The notes: generated by a model not told the origin, from the letters alone. A stretch of DNA of 64,000 nucleotides from Sphingobacterium paucimobilis HER1398 (GCF_000416985.1 NZ_ATDL01000018.1:62001-126000), one strand, 5' to 3'. Positions 26,301 through 35,616 are shown, counted from the stretch's first letter. Translations and numbers: made by a program.

Positions 26301-27227
26301 ATGCTAGAAGTTAAAAATATCATCAAACAATACGCCAACCATCGCGCATTAGATGATGTATCATTGTATATACCCGAGGGCAAGATTTTTGGATTGCTGG
26401 GACCTAATGGAGCGGGAAAAACTTCGCTCATACGAATCATCAATCAAATTACAGCACCGGATTCGGGAGAGATATTATTTGACAATCAACCGCTATCCAG
26501 TCAACATATTGCACAAATAGGGTATCTGCCAGAAGAAAGAGGGCTCTACAAGAAAATGAAAGTCGGCGAGCAGATGATTTATTTAGCTCAACTCAAAGGC
26601 CTTAGTAAACATGATGCGCAACAAAGGTTGAACTACTGGTTCGAAAAACTAGCTATCGGAAGCTGGTGGAACAAGCGTATTGAGGATCTCAGCAAAGGAA
26701 TGCAACAGAAAGTCCAATTTGTGGCAACCGTACTACACCAACCCAAACTGATTATTCTGGATGAACCTTTCTCCGGCTTTGATCCGGTCAATGCGCAGAC
26801 TATCCAAGATGAACTCCTCGAACTGAATAAGAATGGTGCGACCATTATCTATTCGACACACCGTATGGAGACTGTGGAAGAACTTTGCGATAATATTGCA
26901 CTAATCAACAAATCAAAAAAAGTTCTCGATGGCTCAGTAAAGGAAATTAAAAATCAGTATAACGACCAGACGTATCTGGTAACATACCGATCGAACCTGA
27001 TAACCAATGATATCCTGACACATGAAGCACGATATGCAATATTATCGCATACCTACTCGGAGGAAGAAGGACAATTAAAAATAAGGCTCCATAATCATAT
27101 TACTTTAAATGAAGCGCTTCGATTCTTATTGGATAAAATTCAAATAACACAGATCAAGGAAATAATTCCATCTATCCACGATATCTTCATCGAAAAAGTA
27201 GCACAAACCTCTGTACAACATGCATAA
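26301..27227 (+). CDS. ABC transporter ATP-binding protein (NatA-like)
   Basis: 308 residues with Walker A GPNGAGKTS, Q-loop region IGYLPEERGLYKKM, signature LSKGMQQKVQF, Walker B LIILDEPFSGFDP and H-loop YSTHRM, then a 75-residue C-terminal extension of the DUF4162 type found in NatA-like sodium or antibiotic exporters. It overlaps the following permease gene by 8 bp, so the two form one exporter. Substrate not known; nhaA downstream is suggestive of Na+ but is not evidence. Confidence 0.92.
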   Translation: MLEVKNIIKQYANHRALDDVSLYIPEGKIFGLLGPNGAGKTSLIRIINQITAPDSGEILFDNQPLSSQHIAQIGYLPEERGLYKKMKVGEQMIYLAQLKGLSKHDAQQRLNYWFEKLAIGSWWNKRIEDLSKGMQQKVQFVATVLHQPKLIILDEPFSGFDPVNAQTIQDELLELNKNGATIIYSTHRMETVEELCDNIALINKSKKVLDGSVKEIKNQYNDQTYLVTYRSNLITNDILTHEARYAILSHTYSEEEGQLKIRLHNHITLNEALRFLLDKIQITQIKEIIPSIHDIFIEKVAQTSVQHA

Positions 27228-28554
27228 AATTGCCCTAATCATACAGCGCGAATATTTGACCCGGGTCAGAAAACGCAGCTTTCTCTTGACCACATTCTTA
27301 GTCCCTATATTTTTTATAGGAATGTATGTTGGTATTATATTTCTTACAAAAAAGAGTTTTGAAGACACACACGCTACAGTATATATAGTTGACCAACAAG
27401 GCAGTATTGGCCCTTTATTGAAGTCTTCTAAGAACATAGCGTACATCCATAGCAATGAGGATCTCCAAGCGCAACTATCATCCCTTTCCGATGAAGACAA
27501 GAACACCAGTATATTAATCATTCCCGAAGACTTCTTAAACAATCCCAATGTAGAATTCCTAGCATCCAGCAAGCCTAATGTAAATACGCAAAATGATGTT
27601 CGATCAGATCTCAGTGATATTGTACGGGATTTTAGATATCAGAATCTTGGGATTAATATAGATAGTATTAATAATATCAATACACAGGTCAATATTAATG
27701 CAAAAGAGATTACGCCGGATGGAGAGACTAAAGACAGTAATACGGAAATAGCAATGGGAATAGCGCTGGCGCTGTCGATATTGGTATACATCTCTCTATT
27801 CTTGTACGGCTCTCAAGTCATGCGAGGTATCATTGAAGAAAAGAGTAACCGCATTATTGAAGTTATCATCTCATCCGTGAAGCCTTTTCAGCTGATGATG
27901 GGAAAGATTATCGGTATCGGACTGGTAGGTCTTACCCAGTTTGCACTATGGGCCGTCTTATCCTTTGCCCTTGCGGGGATAGCATCTGCTTTCTTCGTAT
28001 CAAAAGCCGATTTGGAGCAACAGGTTATCGGTTCAAAAGTGCAAGGTAATAATGGGGCACTCTTGGCACAGTCCGACAATGCGATAGACAGTATCTCGCC
28101 CGAGACTTGGGCTATGTTACAGTCTATAAATTTTACAGAAATCATAGTTTGCTTCTTTATTTTTTTCCTGGGTGGTTACTTGATCTACAGTGCACTGTTT
28201 GCAGCGGTCGGCTCAGCTGTCGATAGCGAAACCGAAGCATCCCAATTCACGATGCCCATTACCATGCCTCTACTCCTCACCTACGCACTCTCCTTTGGTG
28301 TACTGATGAACGACCCGCATGGGCAGGTGGCTACATGGTTAAGTTTTATACCATTCACCTCACCAATAGCGATGCTGGTCCGTATTCCCTTTGGTGTTCC
28401 GCTTTGGCAGATTATAGTTTCTGCCTCTCTTCTGATAATTGGTTTTCTACTGACAACATGGATCGCGGCTCGCATTTATCGGGTTGGCATACTGATGTAT
28501 GGGAAAAAAGCCAGTTATAAAGAGATTGTAAAATGGTTTAGATACAAAAGTTGA
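27220..28554 (+). CDS. ABC-2 family transporter permease (NatB-like)
   Basis: 444 residues: one N-terminal helix (SFLLTTFLVPIFFIGMYVGI) after a cytoplasmic IIQREYLTRVRKRS, a periplasmic domain of about 150 residues, and five or six C-terminal helices with GIIEEKSNRIIEVIISSVKP, the conserved coupling segment of ABC-2 permeases. Pairs with the ATPase gene it overlaps. Confidence 0.9.
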   Translation: MHKIALIIQREYLTRVRKRSFLLTTFLVPIFFIGMYVGIIFLTKKSFEDTHATVYIVDQQGSIGPLLKSSKNIAYIHSNEDLQAQLSSLSDEDKNTSILIIPEDFLNNPNVEFLASSKPNVNTQNDVRSDLSDIVRDFRYQNLGINIDSINNINTQVNINAKEITPDGETKDSNTEIAMGIALALSILVYISLFLYGSQVMRGIIEEKSNRIIEVIISSVKPFQLMMGKIIGIGLVGLTQFALWAVLSFALAGIASAFFVSKADLEQQVIGSKVQGNNGALLAQSDNAIDSISPETWAMLQSINFTEIIVCFFIFFLGGYLIYSALFAAVGSAVDSETEASQFTMPITMPLLLTYALSFGVLMNDPHGQVATWLSFIPFTSPIAMLVRIPFGVPLWQIIVSASLLIIGFLLTTWIAARIYRVGILMYGKKASYKEIVKWFRYKS

Positions 28555-28555
28555 T

Positions 28556-28563
28556 TACATTTG
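28556..28563 (+). promoter_or_regulatory. -7 promoter box of nhaA
   Basis: TACATTTG, exact TAnnTTTG, starting 1 bp after the permease stop and 27 bp before the nhaA ATG. nhaA therefore has its own promoter as well as possible read-through. Confidence 0.55.
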
Positions 28564-28590
28564 TTCCTTCAAAACAAAATTTAGCACTTC

Positions 28591-29769
28591 ATGTCTAAGC
28601 TTATCAATCTACGATCCTTTAAAAATTTCTTTGAATCCAGCTCTGGTGGCGGCATCCTGCTCTTTGGCTGTGTTGTACTGGCTATTATCATCGCGAACTC
28701 TTTTTATAGCGACGCACTGGCAAATATCCTCAACACCACTATAGGCTTTGAAAATGACACCATTCATCTCAAATATTCCATCAAGCAATGGATTGATGAT
28801 GGATTGATGGCTATTTTCTTTCTGTTGGTTGGCCTGGAAATCAAAAGAGAGCTGGTAGAAGGCGAACTGGCATCTCCAAAGAAGGCTGCTTTGCCTATTT
28901 TCGCTGCTATAGGAGGCGCACTGCTTCCGGCAGGTATATATGCAGCACTTAACTATGGTCAAGCTACAGCCCATGGCTGGGGGATCCCAATGGCTACCGA
29001 TATAGCCTTCGCGCTTGCTGTCATATCCCTTTTGGGCAACCGTGTTCCAGCCAGTTTAAAGATTTTCCTGGCAGCGCTGGCTATCGTAGATGATTTGTTG
29101 GCCATATTGGTCATTGCTCTTTTTTATTCCAGCGCATTGCATTACACTTATTTATTAATCGCATTGGGGCTATTCTTACTTCAGTTGCTTTTTAATAAGA
29201 TCGGCGTCAAAAATCTGATTTTCTATATCATCCCCGGGATATTAATGTGGTATTTTATTCACCATTCCGGCATACATGCCACTATCGCTGGAGTACTGAC
29301 AGCTATGACTATCCCTACGACACCGGATGACGAAGAGTCTCCCCTCGAACGCTTAGAGCATTTACTGTCCAAACCTGTCAATTTTATCATTATCCCTTTG
29401 TTTGCATTTGCGAACACTGCCATCGTGCTGCACCAGGAAATGATCCAGGGGCTGACTTCTTCGATGGGCTTGGGTATTATCTTAGGTCTATTGGTGGGCA
29501 AGTCATTAGGTATACTGTCGACCTGTTGGATATGCGTCAAGATGGGTATATCGTCCTTGCCGGAAGGTGCCAATTGGAAGCACATGTTTGGTGTGGGGCT
29601 TTTAGGAGGTATAGGTTTTACCATGTCGATATTCGTAGCCATGCTATCATTTGATGACGCATTGCATATCGAGGAAGCCAAATTAGCGGTATTGCTAACC
29701 TCATGTGCAGCGGGTCTACTAGGCTATTTCTATCTTGCTTTATTGGGCAAGCAAAACAAACAGCTATAG
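28591..29769 (+). CDS. nhaA: Na+/H+ antiporter NhaA
   Basis: Inner-membrane antiporter that exports Na+ in exchange for protons at alkaline pH. 392 residues, about 12 helices. The ion-binding double Asp is in ALAIVDDLLAILVIALFY; GLEIKRELVEGEL, the block GWGIPMATDIAFALAVISLL and GIGFTMSIFVAMLSF are family hallmarks. Confidence 0.96.
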   Translation: MSKLINLRSFKNFFESSSGGGILLFGCVVLAIIIANSFYSDALANILNTTIGFENDTIHLKYSIKQWIDDGLMAIFFLLVGLEIKRELVEGELASPKKAALPIFAAIGGALLPAGIYAALNYGQATAHGWGIPMATDIAFALAVISLLGNRVPASLKIFLAALAIVDDLLAILVIALFYSSALHYTYLLIALGLFLLQLLFNKIGVKNLIFYIIPGILMWYFIHHSGIHATIAGVLTAMTIPTTPDDEESPLERLEHLLSKPVNFIIIPLFAFANTAIVLHQEMIQGLTSSMGLGIILGLLVGKSLGILSTCWICVKMGISSLPEGANWKHMFGVGLLGGIGFTMSIFVAMLSFDDALHIEEAKLAVLLTSCAAGLLGYFYLALLGKQNKQL

Positions 29770-29880
29770 TATTAGCGCTACAATCTAGATTTATATTCTC
29801 TGGATGTTTGTTTTTATAAGATATTATTGATTAAATTTAAAGTACTATTAATCATTAGTATTAAGTAAACTAAAATCGCA

Positions 29881-30219
29881 ATGAGTAAACTAGATGAAAA
29901 AGTAGCAGCATACGTTGCTGAAGCCAAAAAATTGAAACTTGATCTCGACGAAAACCTTATCGCCTCAGTTACAAAAGGATTAGGTCCGTCTATTTACAAA
30001 GCCGATGCGGAGACCGTAGCTGCATCAGACAAAGCGGAGATAGATCGCCTAAAACAGAATTTCTTAGTCAAAAAACTTGGACTAAAAGATGATGCGAAGC
30101 TAGACGCCGCTATTGATGAAGTGATGACGGCTGTTGGGAAATCGAACAAAAATAAATATAGAGCAATCGTATATGCGCTGCTTGTAAAAAAATTCAAAAA
30201 GGAATCTGTTTATAAATAG
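29881..30219 (+). CDS. DUF2853 family protein
   Basis: 112-residue, Lys/Asp/Ala-rich, all-helical soluble protein. Starts MSKLDEKVAAYVAEAKKL, contains GLGPSIYKADAETVAASDKA and LVKKLGLKD, ends KYRAIVYALLVKKFKKES; this matches the DUF2853 family of small bacterial proteins, whose function is not known. Single-gene unit with a strong terminator directly behind. Confidence 0.88.
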   Translation: MSKLDEKVAAYVAEAKKLKLDLDENLIASVTKGLGPSIYKADAETVAASDKAEIDRLKQNFLVKKLGLKDDAKLDAAIDEVMTAVGKSNKNKYRAIVYALLVKKFKKESVYK

Positions 30220-30233
30220 TTCCAAAAATAAGT

Positions 30234-30265
30234 AAAGGCGAGGGATGTGTCCCTCGCCTTTATTT
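30234..30265. terminator. Bidirectional terminator after DUF2853 gene
   Basis: 11-bp perfect stem (30234-30244, AAAGGCGAGGG, with 30251-30261) with T-rich sequence after it. Also suits the converging lipocalin-like gene. Confidence 0.85.
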
Positions 30266-30277
30266 TATAACCGCTTT

Positions 30278-30778
30278 TTATCCCCAAGTATTAACCAACG
30301 AATCTTCTTCGTATTCGCTCATATCCACTTCTTTTCCTGTTCGCTTCCAAGTCATGTGTGCATGGACCATTCTTCCATCCGAACGTATGGGATCCAGCGA
30401 TTTTTGAAATAGTATATCTCCATCAAAGTCGAGCTTACGTACCTGCCGAATACCTTCCCAGTTGGGAAAGAAAGAACTTTCAATATCATAAACCACATGT
30501 GCTCTACGATTGTCCACCGTATACCTGCCACTAAATGCCAAATAACCTCTCATACGCTGTTGAGACTCTTCTTCCGAAGGGTGCATACGATCATCAGAGC
30601 GATATTTGAGATCGTCAGAAGCTGAAATCTGAACAGACATGTAGCCATCAGGACTATATAACAACAATCCTTTGGGAGTCTTACCAAAAGGAAAAGAAGA
30701 GTCTATACCATTAATAGGGACTTCTATATAAGAAAGTAATTCCCATGTGCCGATTATTTCATTTTTTATTGATGTCAT
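30278..30778 (-). CDS. Lipocalin-like domain protein
   Basis: 166 residues from the ATG at 30778. The opening IKNEIIGTWELLSYIE and GLLLYSPDGYMSVQIS, with AFSGRYTVDN and HVVYDIESSFFPNWEG, match the Lipocalin_5 type beta-barrel family. Such proteins bind small hydrophobic ligands or assist polyketide-type enzymes; the ligand here is unknown. The ORF extends 11 residues upstream but MTSIKNEIIGTWELL is the family's usual start. Confidence 0.82.
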   Translation of the reverse strand: MTSIKNEIIGTWELLSYIEVPINGIDSSFPFGKTPKGLLLYSPDGYMSVQISASDDLKYRSDDRMHPSEEESQQRMRGYLAFSGRYTVDNRRAHVVYDIESSFFPNWEGIRQVRKLDFDGDILFQKSLDPIRSDGRMVHAHMTWKRTGKEVDMSEYEEDSLVNTWG

Positions 30779-30893
30779 GTTAAGGTTGTTTATTGTAAAA
30801 CGTAGAAACACCCAAAATAGTTTAGATAGATAGTTGGATTTATGTCATAAAAAATTAAATATTTATTACTTTTATACCTAAGCGTACGAGCAT

Positions 30894-31775
30894 ATGATTT
30901 TATCCCAAGTAGATACCGTCGAAGATATATCCAAAGAGGTATTTCAAAAAAAATACTTCATTCCTCAAAAACCTGTTCTTATTAAAGGCTATGCCAAAAA
31001 GTGGAAAGATTTTGACAAGTGGAATCTAGATTATATCTACGATCAAGTAGGCGAACAAGAGGTAGGGTTGTATGACAATAAACCTGCGGATCCCAACAAG
31101 GCAACAGATGAACCGGTAACTAAAATGCGTTTTAGAGACTATATCAAGCTTATCAAAAGCCAGCCCTCTGATTACCGCATATTTTTCTATATCATCACCG
31201 ATCACCTGCCGGAGCTTCTTAAAAACTTCACCTACCCGGATCTTGGCTTTAAATATTTCAAACGGATACCTACCCTGTTTTTTGGAGGTAGTGAAGCCCG
31301 CGTATTGATGCACTACGATGTCGACCTCGGGGATTTGTTGCACTTTCAATTTGAAGGAAGAAAAAGAGTGCTGCTGTTTGCCCCGGATCAATCGGCATTT
31401 CTTTACAAAGTACCTCTCTCTGTCCATACGGTGTATAATATAGACTACGAAACCCCTGACTACAGCCAATTTCCGGCACTCCAATACGCACAGGGATATG
31501 AAATCTTTATGGAACACGGTGATGCCCTCTTTATGCCTAGCGGCTATTGGCATTTTAACCGCTATCTGGAAGCAGGCTTCTCTGTAACGCTACGCTCCTT
31601 CCCCAGCGGTCCTGGTCGGTTGCTGAAAATGTTAAAAGAAGTATTCGTCATCCGGTACACGGACAAATTGATGCGAAAGATTCTAAAAAAGAAATGGGTG
31701 GATCGAAAGCAAAGAAAAGCCTATGAAAATAGTGAGCAAGCCCTGAACAATTACCTTAAGAAAAAAAATATATAA
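30894..31775 (+). CDS. Cupin-like (JmjC-type) domain oxygenase
   Basis: 293-residue cupin_8 family protein, probably an Fe(II)/2-oxoglutarate-dependent hydroxylase. Metal ligands are seen as HYD in RVLMHYDVDLGDLLHFQFEG and the later His in MPSGYWHFNRYLEAGFSV. The 2-oxoglutarate-binding Lys may be in GRKRVLLFAPDQ. Substrate unknown. 11 bp before a YchJ-like gene on the same strand. Confidence 0.85.
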   Translation: MILSQVDTVEDISKEVFQKKYFIPQKPVLIKGYAKKWKDFDKWNLDYIYDQVGEQEVGLYDNKPADPNKATDEPVTKMRFRDYIKLIKSQPSDYRIFFYIITDHLPELLKNFTYPDLGFKYFKRIPTLFFGGSEARVLMHYDVDLGDLLHFQFEGRKRVLLFAPDQSAFLYKVPLSVHTVYNIDYETPDYSQFPALQYAQGYEIFMEHGDALFMPSGYWHFNRYLEAGFSVTLRSFPSGPGRLLKMLKEVFVIRYTDKLMRKILKKKWVDRKQRKAYENSEQALNNYLKKKNI

Positions 31776-31786
31776 TCTTTCAACTG

Positions 31787-32161
31787 ATGACCTGTTATTG
31801 CGGAAACTCAAAGGATTTCAATGCATGTTGTTCCCTCATACACGATGGAACCGTCTCTCCTCCCTCGGCCGAAGTATTAATGCGAGCTCGGTACAGCGCA
31901 TTTGCCGTTGGCAATATCGATTTTCTGTATGACACGTTTCACCCCTCGACCCGTCGGTATCAAAATAAAAAAGATATCAAAAACTGGGCAACGGAAAATA
32001 AATGGCTAAAATTGGAAATCATGGCCTCTACCCTGCAAACGGTAGAATTCAAAGCATATTTTAAAGATCACAACGACAACGTACAGATACATCACGAAAA
32101 GTCTAATTTTAAAGAGTTGCAAGGGAGATGGTATTATGTGGACGGCAGATTAACCAAATGA
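31787..32161 (+). CDS. YchJ/SEC-C-motif family protein
   Basis: 124 residues. The N terminus holds the zinc-binding CYCGNSKDFNACC (SEC-C type), then the YchJ-family segment AEVLMRARYSAFAVGNIDFL followed by YDTFHPSTR. The family has an NTF2-like fold and no firm function. Directly follows the cupin gene. Confidence 0.88.
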   Translation: MTCYCGNSKDFNACCSLIHDGTVSPPSAEVLMRARYSAFAVGNIDFLYDTFHPSTRRYQNKKDIKNWATENKWLKLEIMASTLQTVEFKAYFKDHNDNVQIHHEKSNFKELQGRWYYVDGRLTK

Positions 32162-32212
32162 TTGTTAACACAAACTTAACATCAGTTTAATCCATGAATA
32201 ACAAACAGATTC

Positions 32213-32220
32213 TATATTTG
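32213..32220 (+). promoter_or_regulatory. -7 promoter box of the 31-residue ORF
   Basis: TATATTTG, exact TAnnTTTG, 20 bp before the ATG at 32241. About 32 bp upstream of it is a TTAACA pair (32165-32181, period 11) like those in repeats A-C. Confidence 0.5.
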
Positions 32221-32240
32221 TAATAATAAAAATTAATGTT

Positions 32241-32336
32241 ATGATTAAAGATTTAGAAATCACAAATTTAGAACACATCATCGATAGCATCGAATGGCTT
32301 TATGATGGTGATGACTTCGCAATTCTAGAGGACTAG
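32241..32336 (+). CDS. Very small acidic protein (31 residues), unknown
   Basis: Reads MIKDLEITNLEHIIDSIEWL, then YDGDDFAILED and TAG. It has its own consensus promoter with a leader of about 15 nt. Behind it are a hairpin (32344-32351 with 32363-32370) and a strong terminator, so the transcript would be about 210-240 nt. Strongly acidic, no signal peptide or membrane segment. I recognise no family. It could also be a small RNA with an accidental ORF. Confidence 0.5.
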   Translation: MIKDLEITNLEHIIDSIEWLYDGDDFAILED

Positions 32337-32427
32337 AATTGCCATACTTAAGCAGTCGATGTTTAAGTATACTTCTATCAGAACAATATTCAGTAATTTA
32401 TTTATATAGCAACAGGTTGAAAAACCA

Positions 32428-32458
32428 AAAAATCCCCGATTTAATCGGGGATTTTTAT
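32428..32458. terminator. Bidirectional terminator between small ORF and purF
   Basis: Perfect 13-bp stem (32428-32440 with 32444-32456), 3-nt loop, A-rich left and T-rich right side, placed between converging transcripts. Confidence 0.88.
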
Positions 32459-32462
32459 TTTA

Positions 32463-34373
32463 TTATCGGCTAAAATAAGCTCTCACATTCTTTCCTTCGA
32501 CCCAATTCATGAAGGCTTTATTGACGACTTTGTTTCCTCCTGGAGTAGGATAGTCTCCCGAGAAATACCAGTCACCTCTATGATTAGGACAAGCAATATG
32601 TAAATTATCCAACGTTTGGAAAATAACAACCAGCTCTGCATTCAAATCATGTGGTCTTACGATCCTTGCGATCTCTGCAGATATTTCCTCGTCTGTAAAA
32701 GGTTCATAGATTGCTTTTACATAATTCTCGATTTCGTCTTTCGGCTTCACGATAGAAGCAATACATTTTTGATAAACCTCATCAATAATATGTGACATTC
32801 CTTTACGCTTCAATAGGTTTATTGCAGCCTCGAAAGCGACAAACTCGCCCATTCTGGACATATCAATACCGTAACAATCTGGATAGCGTATCTGCGGTGC
32901 TGATGATACGATGACAATCTTTTTAGGGTGAAGACGATCCAAGATAGTCAATATAGACTGCTTCAAGGTGGTACCTCTTACAATAGAGTCATCGATAGCG
33001 ACGATAGTATCCTCGTGATCACGTACGATACCATAAGTCGTATCGTATACGTGCTGTACCATATCCTGTCTATCTGCATCTTGCGTAATAAAAGTACGTA
33101 GCTTCGCATCTTTAACATTCAGCTTCTCAAAACGTGCATGTATACTTAAGATATCGTCCAGTTCCTGATCCGAGATTTTTTCATCTCTATTCAATAGGAT
33201 ATTTTTCTGATAATCTCTTACATACTTACTCATTCCTTCCATCATACCGTAGTAAGACACTTCGGCAGTATTAGGAATAAAAGAGAATACTGTGTTTTTG
33301 ATATCGTTGTCGATAGACTTCAACACTTGATCACATAATAACTTACCCAGCGACTTACGCTCTTGGTAGATATCCGCATCCGAACCTCTGGAGAAATAAA
33401 TACGTTCGAAAGAACAGGATTTTTGCTCGACAGGTTGTCTAAACATCTCTTGCGAAATGGAACCATCCTTCTTCGCAATCAGTGCGTGTCCCGGTTTGAT
33501 TTCCTGAACTGCTTCCAACGGAATGTTAAAAGCCGTCTGGATCACAGGTCGCTCAGATGCTACAACCAATACTTCGTCGTCTTGGTAAAAGAATGCAGGG
33601 CGGATACCCGCAGGATCACGCATCACGAAAGCATCACCATGACCTAAGATACCAGCTATGGTATAGCCACCATCCCAAGTTTTGGCCGAACGGGTCAAAA
33701 TCTTAGCGACGTCAAGGTGCTTACCGATCTGAGCAGAAATCTCAATATTAGAATAGCCTTCTTTCTTGAATTGGTCGAACAACTCTTGATTCTCATCATC
33801 CAAAAAGTGACCAATCTTCTCCAATACAGTAACGGTGTCCGCTTGCTCTTTAGGATGTTGGCCTAAGTCATAAAGCTGCTGAAGCAGTTCGTCCACATTT
33901 GTCATATTGAAATTCCCTGCTACCACCAGGTTACGGGTCATCCAATTGTTCTGTCTCAGGAAGGGATGGCAACTTTCGATGCTGTTTTTACCGTGTGTAC
34001 CATAGCGCAGGTGCCCTAATAATACCTCTCCGGTAAAGCTAACATTGTCTTTAAGCCACTGCGTATCCTTAGATTCCTTCGGATATGCCTTATTTACAGC
34101 TGCAAATTTTTTCTGAACGTATTCAAAAATATCTGCTACCGCTGTAGATCCCATAGCTCTGTACCGGCTGATGTACCGGTTACCAGGTTTTACATCAAAT
34201 TTAATGGTTGCAATACCAGCCCCATCCTGTCCACGGTTATGTTGCTTCTCCATAAGAAGATACAACTTGTTAATCCCGTAGTAAGGAGTTCCATATTTTT
34301 CCTGATAATATGAGAGGGGTTTTAATAGTCTGATAAGTGCAATACCACACTCGTGTTTTATAGCGTCACTCAT
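32463..34373 (-). CDS. purF: Amidophosphoribosyltransferase PurF
   Basis: First step of purine synthesis: glutamine plus PRPP to phosphoribosylamine. From the ATG at 34373 it has 636 residues, longer than E. coli PurF but usual for Bacteroidota. The N-terminal glutaminase has Cys8 in HECGIALI, GQDGAG and LGHLRYGTHG. The PRTase domain has the PRPP loop VAIDDSIVRGTTLKQSIL. The longest ORF (to 34469) is rejected because it passes through the promoter. Confidence 0.95.
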   Translation of the reverse strand: MSDAIKHECGIALIRLLKPLSYYQEKYGTPYYGINKLYLLMEKQHNRGQDGAGIATIKFDVKPGNRYISRYRAMGSTAVADIFEYVQKKFAAVNKAYPKESKDTQWLKDNVSFTGEVLLGHLRYGTHGKNSIESCHPFLRQNNWMTRNLVVAGNFNMTNVDELLQQLYDLGQHPKEQADTVTVLEKIGHFLDDENQELFDQFKKEGYSNIEISAQIGKHLDVAKILTRSAKTWDGGYTIAGILGHGDAFVMRDPAGIRPAFFYQDDEVLVVASERPVIQTAFNIPLEAVQEIKPGHALIAKKDGSISQEMFRQPVEQKSCSFERIYFSRGSDADIYQERKSLGKLLCDQVLKSIDNDIKNTVFSFIPNTAEVSYYGMMEGMSKYVRDYQKNILLNRDEKISDQELDDILSIHARFEKLNVKDAKLRTFITQDADRQDMVQHVYDTTYGIVRDHEDTIVAIDDSIVRGTTLKQSILTILDRLHPKKIVIVSSAPQIRYPDCYGIDMSRMGEFVAFEAAINLLKRKGMSHIIDEVYQKCIASIVKPKDEIENYVKAIYEPFTDEEISAEIARIVRPHDLNAELVVIFQTLDNLHIACPNHRGDWYFSGDYPTPGGNKVVNKAFMNWVEGKNVRAYFSR

Positions 34374-34390
34374 AGCTTGAATTGATGATG

Positions 34391-34398
34391 CAAAGGTA
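34391..34398 (-). promoter_or_regulatory. -7 promoter box of purF
   Basis: Minus strand TACCTTTG, exact TAnnTTTG, 17 bp before the ATG at 34373. It fixes the start choice for purF. Confidence 0.55.
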
Positions 34399-34486
34399 CA
34401 AAAATTAGAGTTCTTACTAAAACGTGCTTGCTTTTTTTTGCGTAAAAAACTTTCAACTGACATAATCACTTTCCTATCTTTAGGCT

Positions 34487-34714
34487 ATGGATCCCCTATG
34501 CAAGATTTATAATGTGGATAAAAAGGAAGCTGAGCATGTTTTCAAAGAATTGATGATCGGCATTAACGGGCAATTGTCCCATTTTATCGATTACAAAGAA
34601 CACCCCCAGGGAGTCTCTTTTATCACTTTTGTTACAAAAGGAAAAATATCCTATGCAGTCCGCTCCATTAAAAACATATACACTACAAAATATCAGAAAG
34701 AATGGAAGATATGA
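34487..34714 (+). CDS. Small conserved-looking hypothetical protein (75 residues)
   Basis: Not recognised. 75 residues, soluble, with an amphipathic N-terminal half (DKKEAEHVFKELMIGINGQL) and a beta-like second half (GVSFITFVTKGKISYAVRSI). Its stop overlaps the ATG of the dioxygenase gene by 4 bp (ATGA), which suggests real translation and coupling. Starts only a short distance from the divergent purF promoter. Confidence 0.6.
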   Translation: MDPLCKIYNVDKKEAEHVFKELMIGINGQLSHFIDYKEHPQGVSFITFVTKGKISYAVRSIKNIYTTKYQKEWKI

Positions 34715-35595
34715 ATAGAACACAATTTTTGGTTGCTTTGTCAGCGCTTCCTTTAACCGGAGCCATTGCAAAGCCGAGTGCACTGCGTGTCTTTGCCGAC
34801 ACACTGGATAGTACAGACAAAATGCCCGTGCTCTTTCTCGGGCATGGTAGCCCTATGAATGCTATAGAAGACAATGAATTTGTTCGAGGATTTAAAAAAA
34901 TCGGTCAAGAGATAGAAAAGCCGCGCGCTATTCTGGTCATCTCTGCACACTGGGAGACTCGTGGCACCTATGTTACAGCTATGGAAAACCCCATGACGAT
35001 CCATGACTTCGGCGGCTTTCCACAAGCTCTGTTCGATGTACAGTACCCTGCTCCTGGCTCGCCCGAACTCGCTTTATTGACCAAAGACATTATTAAATCC
35101 ACGGAAGTTCATCTGGATGAGAAATGGGGGCTGGATCACGGCTCCTGGTCGGTTATAAAGCACCTCTATCCAAATGCCGATGTACCCGTTATTCAGATGA
35201 GTATAGACTATACACAGCCGGCCAGCTATCACTACGCCTTGGCCAAGGAGCTCGCTCAGCTGCGTCGAAAGGGGGTCCTTATTGTCGGTAGCGGAAATAT
35301 AGTGCACAATCTACGAATGGTCTCCTGGTCACATATAGATACAGCTGGCTATGCCTTCGATTGGGCACAACAAGCTGATGACAGAATGAAAAAATATATT
35401 ATGGATGGAAATCATCAGGCTTTAATCGACTACAAAAAGCAAGGCCGAGAGTTTGAATTAGCTATTCCAACTCCTGAGCATTATCTACCGCTGTTGTACA
35501 GTCTGGCGCTTCAGGACAAAAATGAAGATATTCATATATTTAACGATCAGGCTGTCGCTGGCTCTCTCACAATGACTTCCCTAAAGATAGGCTGA
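34711..35595 (+). CDS. Extradiol ring-cleavage dioxygenase, YgiD/DODA (LigB) family
   Basis: 294 residues. LFLGHGSPMNAIEDN and VISAHWETRGTYVT carry the His ligands of the zinc/iron site; GLDHGSWSVIKHLYPNADVP and GSGNIVHNLRMV are also family blocks. E. coli YgiD acts as a 4,5-DOPA dioxygenase. The N terminus (FLVALSALPLTGAIAKPS) looks like an export signal, unusual for this family. Start chosen at 34711 because of the ATGA overlap; an in-frame ATG at 34702 exists. Confidence 0.88.
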   Translation: MNRTQFLVALSALPLTGAIAKPSALRVFADTLDSTDKMPVLFLGHGSPMNAIEDNEFVRGFKKIGQEIEKPRAILVISAHWETRGTYVTAMENPMTIHDFGGFPQALFDVQYPAPGSPELALLTKDIIKSTEVHLDEKWGLDHGSWSVIKHLYPNADVPVIQMSIDYTQPASYHYALAKELAQLRRKGVLIVGSGNIVHNLRMVSWSHIDTAGYAFDWAQQADDRMKKYIMDGNHQALIDYKKQGREFELAIPTPEHYLPLLYSLALQDKNEDIHIFNDQAVAGSLTMTSLKIG

Positions 35596-35616
35596 TCTGT
35601 ATCAGAATAGCCGAAG

